From Bradyrhizobium sp. (lineage in GTDB: Bacteria; Pseudomonadota; Alphaproteobacteria; Rhizobiales; Xanthobacteraceae), in the NCBI RefSeq assembly GCF_030646015.1, contig NZ_JAUSLT010000068.1, positions 1 to 61,264 of the forward strand: a DNA stretch of 61,264 nt, in the 5' to 3' direction. This document shows positions 37,731 through 45,650 of this stretch, piece by piece. Position 1 is the first letter of the stretch. The number at the start of each line of letters is the position of its first letter. The notes under the pieces were generated by a model, which saw only the letters and a program-made list of their open reading frames with translations, ran no database searches and had not been told where the DNA came from. The translations under genes were made by a program, and so were the position numbers.

Positions 37731-39002
37731 TCACTTCCCCGCCTTCGCATCGCGCGGGGCGCTGTCGCGCTTCAGGCGGTCGAGATGCATGCGGATGTGG
37801 GCGGCTTCCGCCGAAGTGTTGGCGAGCGCGATGGCGCGGTCGAACGCCACGCGGGCTTCCTCGTTGCGGCCGAGCTGCATCAGGAAGGCGCCGCGCACGC
37901 CGAAGAAATGAAAATAATTCGACAGCCGCGACGCCAGCGGCTCGATCATCTCCAGCGCCGCTTCGGCGCCGCGCACTTTGGACACCGCGACCGCGCGGTT
38001 GAGCGTCACCACCGGCGACGGCTGCATCACCTCCAGCGCGCCGTAGAGCAGGTCGATCTGGGTCCAGTCGGTATCCTCAGGTTTTGCGGCGCGGGCATGC
38101 AATGCCGCGATCGCCGCCTGGATCTGATAGGGACCGCTGCGGCGATGCCGCATCGCCTTGTCGATCAGCGCCAGTCCCTCGGCGATCATCTTCTGATTCC
38201 ACAAGGACCGATCCTGGTCGTCGAGCAGGATCACGGCGCCCTCGGCGTCGAAGCGCGCCGCGGCGCGGGCATGCTGCAGCATCAACAGCGCGGTCAGCCC
38301 CATGATCTCCGGCTCGGTCTGGAACAATCGCAGCAACAGCCGCGCCAGCCGGATCGCTTCCTCGCACAAGGGCTTGCGGATCTCGGCGGTATCGCCGCTG
38401 GCCGAATAGCCCTCGTTGAAAATCAAATAGATCATCGCCGCCACCGCGGCGAGCCGCTCGCTGCGCTCCACCGCGCCCGGGGTCTCGAACGGCACATCGG
38501 CGCCGGCGACGCGGGCCTTCGCCCGCGTGATGCGCTGCTCCATCGCCGCCTCCGAGACAATGAAGGCGCGGGCGATCTGCTTCACGGTGAGGCCCGAAAC
38601 GACGCGCAGCGCCAGCGCGATCTGCTGCGTCGCCGGCAAATCGGGATGGCAGCAGATGAAGAGCAGCCGCAGGATGTCGTCACGGTAATGCGAGCCGTCG
38701 AGCCGCTCGGCCAGCCGCTCCTCGGCGTCGCCGAGATCGGAGATCGCCTTGTCCTCCGGCAGCGGCTGCTGCTTGCGGTTGCGCCTGATGTCGTCGATCG
38801 CGACGTTGCGACCGACCATGATCAGCCACGCCGCGGGATCGCGCGGCGGGCCGTTCTGCGGCCAGTTCTTCAGCGCGCGCAGGCAGGCGTTCTGGAACGC
38901 CTCCTCGGCGGTGTCGAGATCGCGGAAATAACGCAAGAGCGCACCGACCGCCTGGGGGCGCGCCGAGGTCAGCGCGGTATCGATCCAGGCGGCGTCGGTC
39001 AC
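37731..39002 (-). CDS. ECF42-type RNA polymerase sigma factor with C-terminal TPR extension
   Basis: Sigma-70-family regulator of 423 residues. Region 2 is about 20-85 (AFQNACLRALKNWPQNG.. PAAWLIMVGRNVAIDDIRRNRKQ) and region 4 about 115-180 (LRLLFICCHPDLPATQQIALALRVVSGLTVKQIARAFIVSEAAMEQRITRAKARV). The roughly 240-residue C-terminal extension (DUF6596 then TPR-like) is typical of ECF42, from IYLIFNEGYSASGD to the C-terminus; in Streptomyces this extension is needed for activity. There is no anti-sigma gene, as expected for the group. The GTG start overlaps the stop of the upstream YCII gene (GTGA). Confidence 0.93.
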   Translation of the reverse strand: MTDAAWIDTALTSARPQAVGALLRYFRDLDTAEEAFQNACLRALKNWPQNGPPRDPAAWLIMVGRNVAIDDIRRNRKQQPLPEDKAISDLGDAEERLAERLDGSHYRDDILRLLFICCHPDLPATQQIALALRVVSGLTVKQIARAFIVSEAAMEQRITRAKARVAGADVPFETPGAVERSERLAAVAAMIYLIFNEGYSASGDTAEIRKPLCEEAIRLARLLLRLFQTEPEIMGLTALLMLQHARAAARFDAEGAVILLDDQDRSLWNQKMIAEGLALIDKAMRHRRSGPYQIQAAIAALHARAAKPEDTDWTQIDLLYGALEVMQPSPVVTLNRAVAVSKVRGAEAALEMIEPLASRLSNYFHFFGVRGAFLMQLGRNEEARVAFDRAIALANTSAEAAHIRMHLDRLKRDSAPRDAKAGK

Positions 39003-39367
39003 GTCGGAAGGCCCCCGGGAAACAGCACCCCGACGGGGCGAATTTCGTAGGCGCCGCCGGGATTGACGGCCGCGAGGTCGCGCGCGACATCCAGCGCCTC
39101 GTCGAGATTGTTGCAGTCGACCACGTAGAAGCCGAGCAGCTGTTCCTTGGTCTCGGCATAGGGGCCGTCGATCACGACCGGCGGATCGTCCTTGCGCAAT
39201 GTGGTCGCCGACGTCGTCGGCAACAGCCGCGCTACCGGGCCGAGCCGGCCCTGCTTGGCCAATTTGTCCTGCACGACGGCGAGTTTCGTCATCACGGCGG
39301 CGTCCTGTTCCTTGCTCCAGGAACCGACGGTGTCTTCGTCGTGATAGCAGAGGATGGCGTAGAGCAT
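38999..39367 (-). CDS. YCII/DGPF family protein (paralog 3), coupled to ECF42
   Basis: 122 residues: MLYAILCYHDEDTVGSWSKEQD, LAKQGRLGPVARLLPTTSATTLR, VIDGPYAETKEQLLGFYVVDCNNLDEALDVARDLA, YEIRPV. The DGPY motif replaces DGPF. It directly precedes the ECF42 gene with a 4-bp overlap, the standard DGPF-ECF42 pairing. Start 39367 is chosen as the usual N-terminus; the frame is open to 39505. Confidence 0.92.
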   Translation of the reverse strand: MLYAILCYHDEDTVGSWSKEQDAAVMTKLAVVQDKLAKQGRLGPVARLLPTTSATTLRKDDPPVVIDGPYAETKEQLLGFYVVDCNNLDEALDVARDLAAVNPGGAYEIRPVGVLFPGGLPT

Positions 39368-39497
39368 GTGAGCGTGTCCCGTTGACTGAAAGACGAGGGG
39401 TGACGGAGGTTTCCTACAGGATAGTCGAAATATTTTGCAGAGCCACCACGCCCCGGTAAGGTCATCCGGGATTCGGCGAAGTATGGGGCAAAAATCA

Positions 39498-40463
39498 ATG
39501 AACAAAGGCGCGCTGGCCCTGCTGATCCATGGCGGGGCTCAAAACTGGTCTCCCGAACGATGGAAGAGCCGGTTCGACGACGTCTGCGGCGATCGCCGGG
39601 TGTTGCTGCTGCCCGATCCCGCGCTCGATCCCGCCGGGGTGCATTACGCCGCGGTCTGGAAGCCCGCGCCGGGCGAACTCGCGGGGTTTCCGAACCTGCG
39701 CGTCATTTTCAATCTCGGCGCCGGCGTCGATGCGCTGATGGCCGATTCCAGCCTGCCGGACGTGCCGCTGGTTCGCGTCGCGGTCGGCGACCTCACCGGC
39801 CGCATGACGGAATATGTCGTGCTGCACGCGCTGATGCACCACCGCCAGGAGCTTTATTTGCGCGCCTGCCAGCGCGAGCAGCGCTGGGAGCCGACCTATC
39901 AGTGGGCGGCCAACGCCGTTTCGGTCGGCGTCATGGGGCTCGGCACGCTCGGATCCGATGCCGCCGACGCGTTGCGGCGAATCGGTTTCCGGGTGGCGGG
40001 CTGGAGCCGAAGCGCGCGGCAGATCGAGGGCGTCGAATGCTTTCATGGCGAGGGACAACTCGAGGCGTTCCTGCAGCGGACCGATATGCTGGTCTGCCTG
40101 CTGCCGCTGACGCCGGAGACGCGGCAGATCCTGAATCGGGGTTTGTTTGCAAAACTCAACCGCAGCGGTCCGATGGGCGCGCCGGTCCTGATCAATGCCG
40201 GGCGCGGGGGCTTGCAGAACGAGCCTGATATCCTGGCCTGCCTCGACGACGGCACGCTCGGCGCAGCATCCCTGGACGTGTTCTGCAACGAACCGCTGCC
40301 GGCCGACAGCCGGTTCTGGACCCATCCGAAGGTGGTGCTGACGCCGCACAACGCCGCCGATACCGACCCCGACGAGATTTCAAAATACGTCGCGCGCCAG
40401 ATCGAACGATTCGAGGCGGGCGACGCGCTGGAGAACGTGGTGGATCGAAAGCGGGGGTATTAG
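39498..40463 (+). CDS. glyoxylate/hydroxypyruvate reductase A-like dehydrogenase
   Basis: NAD(P)H-dependent D-2-hydroxyacid dehydrogenase of 321 residues, GhrA branch. Landmarks: FNLGAGVDALM, the cofactor loop VGVMGLGTLG, catalytic Arg in LINAGRGG, Glu in DVFCNEPLP and His in VVLTPHNAA. The usual nucleotide-specificity position reads GWSRSAR, which suggests NADPH use. It reduces small 2-oxo acids such as glyoxylate. It is divergent from the YCII-ECF42 operon, with 130 bases between. Confidence 0.92.
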   Translation: MNKGALALLIHGGAQNWSPERWKSRFDDVCGDRRVLLLPDPALDPAGVHYAAVWKPAPGELAGFPNLRVIFNLGAGVDALMADSSLPDVPLVRVAVGDLTGRMTEYVVLHALMHHRQELYLRACQREQRWEPTYQWAANAVSVGVMGLGTLGSDAADALRRIGFRVAGWSRSARQIEGVECFHGEGQLEAFLQRTDMLVCLLPLTPETRQILNRGLFAKLNRSGPMGAPVLINAGRGGLQNEPDILACLDDGTLGAASLDVFCNEPLPADSRFWTHPKVVLTPHNAADTDPDEISKYVARQIERFEAGDALENVVDRKRGY

Positions 40464-40470
40464 AGGCCCT

Positions 40471-40622
40471 CTTCCCTTCTCCCCTTGTGGGAGAAGGTGG
40501 CGCGCGAAGCACCCCGGATGGGGGTCTCTATCCGCAAGCACATTGTTGGTTGAGACAGACCCCTCACCCGTCCGCGACGCTTTGCGTCGCGGCCACCCTC
40601 TCCCACACGGGGAGAGGGGAAA
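40471..40622. repeat. dispersed palindromic repeat (type B, copy 2)
   Basis: CTTCCCTTCTCCCCTTGTGG left, CCTCTCCCACACGGGGAGAG right; inner GACAGACCCCTCACCC and CGCGACGCTTTGCGTCGCGG. Inverted relative to copy 1 at 37592-37723. Confidence 0.8.
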
Positions 40623-40666
40623 AGAGGTCGCCGCCCTTACTTCCCCAATCCGCAAAGCTCCAGGAC

Positions 40667-40691
40667 GGAACTTTCGGCAGCGAGGTCCGTT
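40667..40691 (+). promoter_or_regulatory. EcfG-type general stress promoter
   Basis: GGAAC at 40667-40671, 16 bases, CGTT at 40688-40691. This is a full match to the alphaproteobacterial EcfG consensus GGAAC-N16-CGTT, and lies 46 bases before the start of the small secreted protein gene. Confidence 0.65.
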
Positions 40692-40737
40692 CTTTCCTCT
40701 GGATTTGAGAAGCGATTTTCGCTCGGAGGAGACAAAA

Positions 40738-41031
40738 ATGATTCAGCGTGCTGCGATTGCCATTCTAGTCGTGTTCATGGCCGCCGGGGCCGCGTTCGCC
40801 CAAACGACGCCGCCGGCAGGCGACAAGAACAAGGCCGAGACCAATTGCGCAACGACGGGATCCGCGACCTCGGGGCACGGCGAGGATAAAACCAACACCT
40901 CCATGGCCATCGGAAACAGCGCGATCCTGCCTGACGCCGGCGGTACAAATTCGGCCGCCCCCACGGTGCAAAGCGGCGGCAAGCCGATGGAAGTCCGCAA
41001 GGATTGCCCGCCGGATGCCAAGGCGAAATAA
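40738..41031 (+). CDS. small secreted protein, EcfG-type promoter
   Basis: 97 residues with a clear signal peptide (AIAILVVFMAAGAAFA, cleavage before QTTPP). The mature part is polar, Ser/Thr/Gly/Asn-rich and disordered-looking, with two cysteines (NCAT, DCPP). GGAGGAGA is a strong ribosome site. No domain is recognised. The upstream EcfG-type promoter suggests expression in general stress or stationary phase. Confidence 0.8.
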   Translation: MIQRAAIAILVVFMAAGAAFAQTTPPAGDKNKAETNCATTGSATSGHGEDKTNTSMAIGNSAILPDAGGTNSAAPTVQSGGKPMEVRKDCPPDAKAK

Positions 41032-41070
41032 TTTCACTTCAAGGCAAGGTGATTTCGCGCTCGCGCTTTC

Positions 41071-41234
41071 ACTCTCCCCTGGAGGGGGAGGGTCGACGCG
41101 AATGAAATGAGCGGCGGGGTGGGGTGAAAGTCTCTCGTCGCGAGCAGTGCCGAAGTTGAGAGACTGTCACCCCACCCCGTCTCGCATTTTCGCTTCGCTC
41201 AATGCGAGCCGACCCTCCCCCTCCAGGGCAGGGT
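41071..41234. repeat. dispersed palindromic repeat (type A, copy 2, inverted)
   Basis: Same outer arms (CTCCCCTGGAGGGGGAGGGT and partner) and inner GGGGTGGGGTGAAAGTCTC / GAGAGACTGTCACCCCACCC as copy 1, in opposite orientation: its left junction TCGACGCGAATGAAATGAGC is the near reverse complement of copy 1's right junction. It ends 13 bases from the mrp stop codon. Confidence 0.85.
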
Positions 41235-41246
41235 GAAGACAGCCTC

Positions 41247-42098
41247 CTACTCGATCACGATGCGCGGCGCAGGCTTGCTCGCCGCGCCCGTAGAGACCGC
41301 GGTCCAGATTTCGCGGGCGATCTCGACATAATGCCGCGCGTGAACACCGTCCGGCTCGGTCGCGACGATCGGGCGGCCGTCGTCCGAGGTCTGGCGGATC
41401 TGCATGTCGAGCGGGATCTCGCCGAGAAACGGAATGCCGCGCCGCTCCGCTTCCAGCCTGGCGCCGCCATGGCCGAAGATCGGGGTGACGTGGTTGCAGG
41501 TCGGGCAGCAGAAGCTCGACATGTTTTCGATCAGCCCCAATAGCGGAATGTTCACCTTCTCGAACATCGCGATGCCGCGCCGGGCGTCGATCAAGGCGAT
41601 GTCCTGCGGCGTCGAGACGATCACCGCACCGGCCAGCGGGGTTTGCTGCGCCATGGTGAGCTGCGCATCGCCGGTGCCGGGCGGCAGGTCGACCACCAGG
41701 ATATCGAGATCGCCCCACGCCACTTCGCGCAGCATCTGCGTGATCGCCGAGATCACCATCGGGCCGCGCCAGATCATGGCGAGGTCTTCCTCGACCAGGA
41801 AGCCGATCGACATCACCTTGACGCCGAAACGCTCCATCGGCTCCAGCATGCGCGGTCCGATCTGCCTGGGCTTGCCGCGCAGGCCGAACAGCTTTGGCTG
41901 CGAGGGCCCGTAGATGTCGGCATCGAGGATGCCGGCCTTCAACCCGAGCGCGGCGAAGCCGAGCGCGAGGTTGCAGGAGGTGGTGGACTTGCCGACGCCG
42001 CCCTTGCCGGAGGCGACTGCGATGACGTGCCTGACGCCGGGAATGCCGGACGCTTTCGAGGTCGCGCGGGCTTGCATGGTTGGCTGAGCGGCTGACAA
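41247..42098 (-). CDS. Mrp/ApbC family Fe-S cluster carrier ATPase, short form
   Basis: P-loop ATPase that carries Fe-S clusters. It has 283 residues. The deviant Walker A is SGKGGVGKSTTS, then GILDADIYGPSQPKLFG, VVDLPPGTGDAQLTMAQ, and the cluster-binding CxxC in SSFCCPTCNH. The N-terminal DUF59 domain of the long alphaproteobacterial Mrp is absent. The TTG at 42098 has GGAAGAG upstream; ATG 42077 is the alternative. It follows the polyferredoxin gene by 9 bases on the same strand, so both form one operon facing the formate dehydrogenase accessory genes. That suggests Fe-S delivery to this system. Confidence 0.92.
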   Translation of the reverse strand: MSAAQPTMQARATSKASGIPGVRHVIAVASGKGGVGKSTTSCNLALGFAALGLKAGILDADIYGPSQPKLFGLRGKPRQIGPRMLEPMERFGVKVMSIGFLVEEDLAMIWRGPMVISAITQMLREVAWGDLDILVVDLPPGTGDAQLTMAQQTPLAGAVIVSTPQDIALIDARRGIAMFEKVNIPLLGLIENMSSFCCPTCNHVTPIFGHGGARLEAERRGIPFLGEIPLDMQIRQTSDDGRPIVATEPDGVHARHYVEIAREIWTAVSTGAASKPAPRIVIE

Positions 42099-42107
42099 AT
42101 CTCTTCC

Positions 42108-44147
42108 TTACGAATCCAGCGGATCGCCCTTCCCGGCGTCGCGCGCGCGCAGATAATCCTCCGTCGTCATGACAGGAGGACGTGGTTGCGGCGCCGCATG
42201 CGGGTCAAAGCTCTCGTTGACCACGGCTTCGACGCGGCAGTCCGCGCACATCTTGATGACGTCGAGACGCCTTGCATTGGCGCCCTGGAACATCCAGTGC
42301 TTCTCGCCGAGTTTTGCAAGTACGCGGTCGATCGAGCTCTTGGTGCCGAACGGCTTGTTGCAAGCGATGCAATGGAACGGCTCTTCTTCCTTCAGCACGG
42401 TGAGCGGCGCGTTCCACGCCCCAAAATCGAGCCGCGGCTCCAGCGTGATGACATCCTCGGGACAGGTGGACTGGCACAGCCCGCATTGCACGCAGAGGCT
42501 TTCGGTGAAGCGCAGCATGGCGCGATCGGGATTGTCCGAGAGCGCATGTGTCGGGCACGCGGTGACGCAGGCATGGCAGAGCGTGCAGCCCTCGACGTTC
42601 AAATTCACGCCGCCGAACGGCGCGCCCGGCTGCAGCGGCACGACATCAACCGGCGCGGGGGCGGCGAGATGCAGTTCGCGAAACGTGGTTTCGAGCACGC
42701 CGCGCTTGGCGCCGCGCGGCACGAAGCCCGCCGGCTTTGGCGTGGCGACGCCGGCCGGCTGCGCATCCAGCATGACGCGCAACTGGTCGGGATCGTCGGT
42801 TTCGAGGATCCGCACCAGCCCGGCGCCAAAACCGAGCGCCGAGACGATGGTGTCCGACATCTCCACCGCGCGCCGCAGCCCGGCAATGTCGTGCTTCGGT
42901 TTGGCGCGCGTCAGCATGACGGCGCCGCTGCCGCCATAGGCGAAGACCGCGGCGATATTTTCCGGTCCGAGCTGGGTCACCTCGTTGACGCGGACGGGAA
43001 GCACATTCGCCGGCAGGCCTGCACCGAAGCGCGCCAGCGCGTCGATGATATCTTCGCCATGCTCGCCGTCGTGGAACAGCACGATGGCGTCGCCGCCGCC
43101 GGCCTTGTGATAGCTCTGCAGCAGCGTGCGCAACCGCCGCATCAGCGCATCCGCGCTGGGCAGCGAATAGGACGCCGCGCCGGTCGGGCATACCGAGGCG
43201 CAGGAGCCGCAGCCGGCGCAGACATTGGCGTCGATCGCGACCGCATTGCCGTCAGGCGTGATCGCGCCGGTCGGACAGAGATCGAGACAGCGGGTGCATC
43301 CGGTGATGCCGGAGCGCGAATGGGCGCACAGTGAGGCTTCGAACTGAACGAAGCGCGGCTTGTCGAAAGTGCCGACCATGCCGCCGGCTTCCGCGATGGC
43401 GCGTTCGACCGCGGCGCGGTCGCGCGGATCGGCGCGCAGATAGCCCGGACGCAATTCATGCGCGGGGAACAACGGCGCGCCGCCGGAGAGGTCGAGGATC
43501 AGGTCGCAGGTCGAGGTGGCGCCATTGCGCGAAGACCCGAACACCAGTCTTGCGCGCGACGAAGGCTGCGGCAGCGCATAGTCGTCGATCGCAAGCTCGA
43601 AGGCACCGAGATGGCCTTTGGCGTTGCGGATGGTGCCCTTGAGCACCGGAAACTCGTTGCTGCGGCGCGGGATCACGTCGCCGGGTTTGCTCAGCAGCAC
43701 CGTGATGTCGAGCCGGTCGGCGAGACGCTGCGCGGCCTCGATCGCGACCTCGTCGCGGCCATAGACCAGCGCGACGCCGCTGCTCTCCAGCGTCACCAGC
43801 GAGATCGGCGGCATGTCCTCTTGCGCCGCCGCGATCAGCGCCGCGGCTTTGGGTCCGGCGGCGGCGGCATCCTTCGACCAGCCGCCGGTTTCGCGGATGT
43901 TGACGAAGGTGAGCTCAGCCTGCGGCGAATTCTCTGCGACTTCGCGAAACAGCGGGGCTTCCTGGGTGCAGGCCACGGTAATCGGCGCGCCGTCGGCCAG
44001 CGCCGCCTTGAAGCGATCGAGCTCGAGGCCACAGAGCTGGTTGGCCTGCGTGATGGTGCCGCCGCAGCCGCGACCGATTGCCGCCGCATCGAGCGGCATG
44101 GTCTTCTCGCAACTGCAGATCAGGAGATGAGACGGCACCGCACCCAT
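42108..44147 (-). CDS. 4Fe-4S polyferredoxin, formate dehydrogenase locus
   Basis: 679-residue iron-sulfur protein. Four [4Fe-4S]-type motifs are visible: GCTRCLDLCPTG, VCAGCGSCASVCPTG, GCTLCHACVTACPTH and LCVQCGLCQSTCP. A C-terminal pair (HCIACNKPFG and MCADCRVEA) resembles a zinc- or rubredoxin-like site, and the N-terminus has ICSCEKTM. Between the two ferredoxin modules lies an alpha/beta region of about 250 residues. It probably transfers electrons or clusters for the neighbouring enzyme; the exact role is unknown. Start 44147 (ATG); a TTG two codons upstream has a better-spaced AGGA. It is divergent from the lipoate-ligase-like gene. Confidence 0.85.
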   Translation of the reverse strand: MGAVPSHLLICSCEKTMPLDAAAIGRGCGGTITQANQLCGLELDRFKAALADGAPITVACTQEAPLFREVAENSPQAELTFVNIRETGGWSKDAAAAGPKAAALIAAAQEDMPPISLVTLESSGVALVYGRDEVAIEAAQRLADRLDITVLLSKPGDVIPRRSNEFPVLKGTIRNAKGHLGAFELAIDDYALPQPSSRARLVFGSSRNGATSTCDLILDLSGGAPLFPAHELRPGYLRADPRDRAAVERAIAEAGGMVGTFDKPRFVQFEASLCAHSRSGITGCTRCLDLCPTGAITPDGNAVAIDANVCAGCGSCASVCPTGAASYSLPSADALMRRLRTLLQSYHKAGGGDAIVLFHDGEHGEDIIDALARFGAGLPANVLPVRVNEVTQLGPENIAAVFAYGGSGAVMLTRAKPKHDIAGLRRAVEMSDTIVSALGFGAGLVRILETDDPDQLRVMLDAQPAGVATPKPAGFVPRGAKRGVLETTFRELHLAAPAPVDVVPLQPGAPFGGVNLNVEGCTLCHACVTACPTHALSDNPDRAMLRFTESLCVQCGLCQSTCPEDVITLEPRLDFGAWNAPLTVLKEEEPFHCIACNKPFGTKSSIDRVLAKLGEKHWMFQGANARRLDVIKMCADCRVEAVVNESFDPHAAPQPRPPVMTTEDYLRARDAGKGDPLDS

Positions 44148-44311
44148 ATACAAATGTCCTGAACCGGCGCGCAGCGCGCACGGTTGCTTCGTTGTCCGGT
44201 TCCGCGGTACCTGCTGGATCGAAAGTCCGCAAGGCCTCACGCTCGCGTTACGAGCCGGAGGGGGATAGCATAGACCGGCGGATTGCAAAGCGATTAAGGA
44301 TGAGCCCTTCG

Positions 44312-45067
44312 ATGACGTCGCGCCTCGCGGACGTGGAACAGACACTCGATCTGCCCCCGGGCTATACTTTGGTCGCGTTGCGCGAGCTTGGCGACGCGTT
44401 CGCCCATGGCTGCGCAATCGCGGCCGACACAGGCGCGGGAACACTGGTCTGGGTGCGGCGCTACGACCTGGTCGAATTCGCCGTGGTGCTCGAACCCGAC
44501 GAGGCGCTGGTCTCGGCGCGCCGGGCGTTCTTTGCCGGCATGAATGCGCTGGGCGACGCGATCTCGTCGCATTGCCCGCCAGAGCGGGAGATCGGTTTCG
44601 ACTGGCCCGACGCCGTCAGGTTCGATGGCGGACTGCTGGGCGGTGCCCGGCTCGGCTGGCCGACAGATTGCGCCGAGGATGAAGTTCCGGCGTGGCTGGT
44701 GTTCGGCGTCATCCTGCGCGCCGCCGATATGGCCCATATCGAGGAGGTGCAGGCCGCCTCCGGCGTAGCGCTGTTGAGCGAGGGTTTCGAGATGGTCGAC
44801 ACCAACGCGATCATCGAAAGCTTTGCGCGGCACCTGATGACCGCGTTCGACCGCTGGAAAGAACGCGGATTCGAGGCGATCGCCCGGGACTATCTGTCGC
44901 GGCTCGCGCTGGCCAAGGCCGGCGAGATCAGGGGCATCGACGTCAATGGCGATCTGCTGGTGCGAACCGCCGCCGGAAAGGGACCGCCGGAACGGACCAG
45001 CCTCTTGGCGGCGCTGGCGCGGGCGGACTGGTATGACCGCCAGGCGCGCGGCCCAAAGCTCGGATGA
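44312..45067 (+). CDS. biotin/lipoate ligase-like protein (BPL/LplA superfamily)
   Basis: 251 residues. Family texts: LDLPPGYTLVALRELGDAFAHGCAIA, DLVEFAVVLEPDEAL, FDWPDAVRFDGGLLGGARLGWP, VPAWLVFGVILRA, and a C-terminal EIRGIDVNGDLLVRT that resembles the small C-terminal domain of biotin protein ligases. The catalytic GRGRxxR of true biotin ligase is absent and the Lys position is not obvious, so acyl-transfer activity is doubtful. The ATG at 44312 is preferred over 44300. First gene of the operon with DUF6505, DUF6352, DUF3305 and DUF3306. Confidence 0.75.
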   Translation: MTSRLADVEQTLDLPPGYTLVALRELGDAFAHGCAIAADTGAGTLVWVRRYDLVEFAVVLEPDEALVSARRAFFAGMNALGDAISSHCPPEREIGFDWPDAVRFDGGLLGGARLGWPTDCAEDEVPAWLVFGVILRAADMAHIEEVQAASGVALLSEGFEMVDTNAIIESFARHLMTAFDRWKERGFEAIARDYLSRLALAKAGEIRGIDVNGDLLVRTAAGKGPPERTSLLAALARADWYDRQARGPKLG

Positions 45068-45074
45068 GGCGGCG

Positions 45075-45650
45075 ATGCTGAAACTGCCGCGCACCATCCG
45101 GCTCGATCCGTCCGACACCTTCGTATTCGAGCGGGCGGCGGAGCCCGGCGAATGGGCGGTCTCCGGCGCGTTCGTGTTCTGGAACCAGGACCCCGCCGCG
45201 CTCGGCCCCAAGGCGCGCGTGGCGTTGCGCTCGGGCTTTCTCGGCGTCGACAGTCTTGGCTGGTCGACGCTGGCCATCGTCACCGAGGCGAGCGAAGCGG
45301 AACGCGAGACGGTGGTCGAGCGCCTCGCGGCACAATTGCTGGAAAAATTCGGCGCACCGGATCTTGCCGCGGCGCGGGGGGCCGCCGAGGAAGAGGTCGC
45401 GTTTGCGGCCTCGCTGTGCGATCACGCCCCGCAGACCCTGCTCGCGGTGCAGCGCAGCGTCGAGGACGGCGAGATCCGCGAGCGCTTTCGCACGCTGCGG
45501 CCGCGCGAGACCGCGGGCCACGCCGATTCCTTGCACGCCCATGCCAGCGCCTTTACCTTTCACGAGGTCGAGGGTGACGAAGAGCCGGAAGAAAAGGTCG
45601 ATCTGATGGGCTTGATCGGAACTGACCGCATGACCAGGGATCGCACATGA
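45075..45650 (+). CDS. DUF6505 family protein, formate dehydrogenase locus
   Basis: 191 residues, uncharacterised: MLKLPRTIRLDPSDTFVFERAAEPGEWAVSG, FLGVDSLGWSTLAIV, LLEKFGAPDLAAARGAAEEEVAFAASLC. It appears cytoplasmic. The start is 8 bases after the preceding stop and its own stop overlaps the DUF6352 start by 4 bp (ATGA). I know this family only from its position beside formate dehydrogenase genes. Confidence 0.8.
   Translation: MLKLPRTIRLDPSDTFVFERAAEPGEWAVSGAFVFWNQDPAALGPKARVALRSGFLGVDSLGWSTLAIVTEASEAERETVVERLAAQLLEKFGAPDLAAARGAAEEEVAFAASLCDHAPQTLLAVQRSVEDGEIRERFRTLRPRETAGHADSLHAHASAFTFHEVEGDEEPEEKVDLMGLIGTDRMTRDRT

Noticed and set aside
32976..39470. Common TGTCGA-type ECF42 promoter before the YCII and VOC genes
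   Set aside because: TCGA-containing words occur upstream of several genes, but their orientation and distance to the starts are inconsistent.
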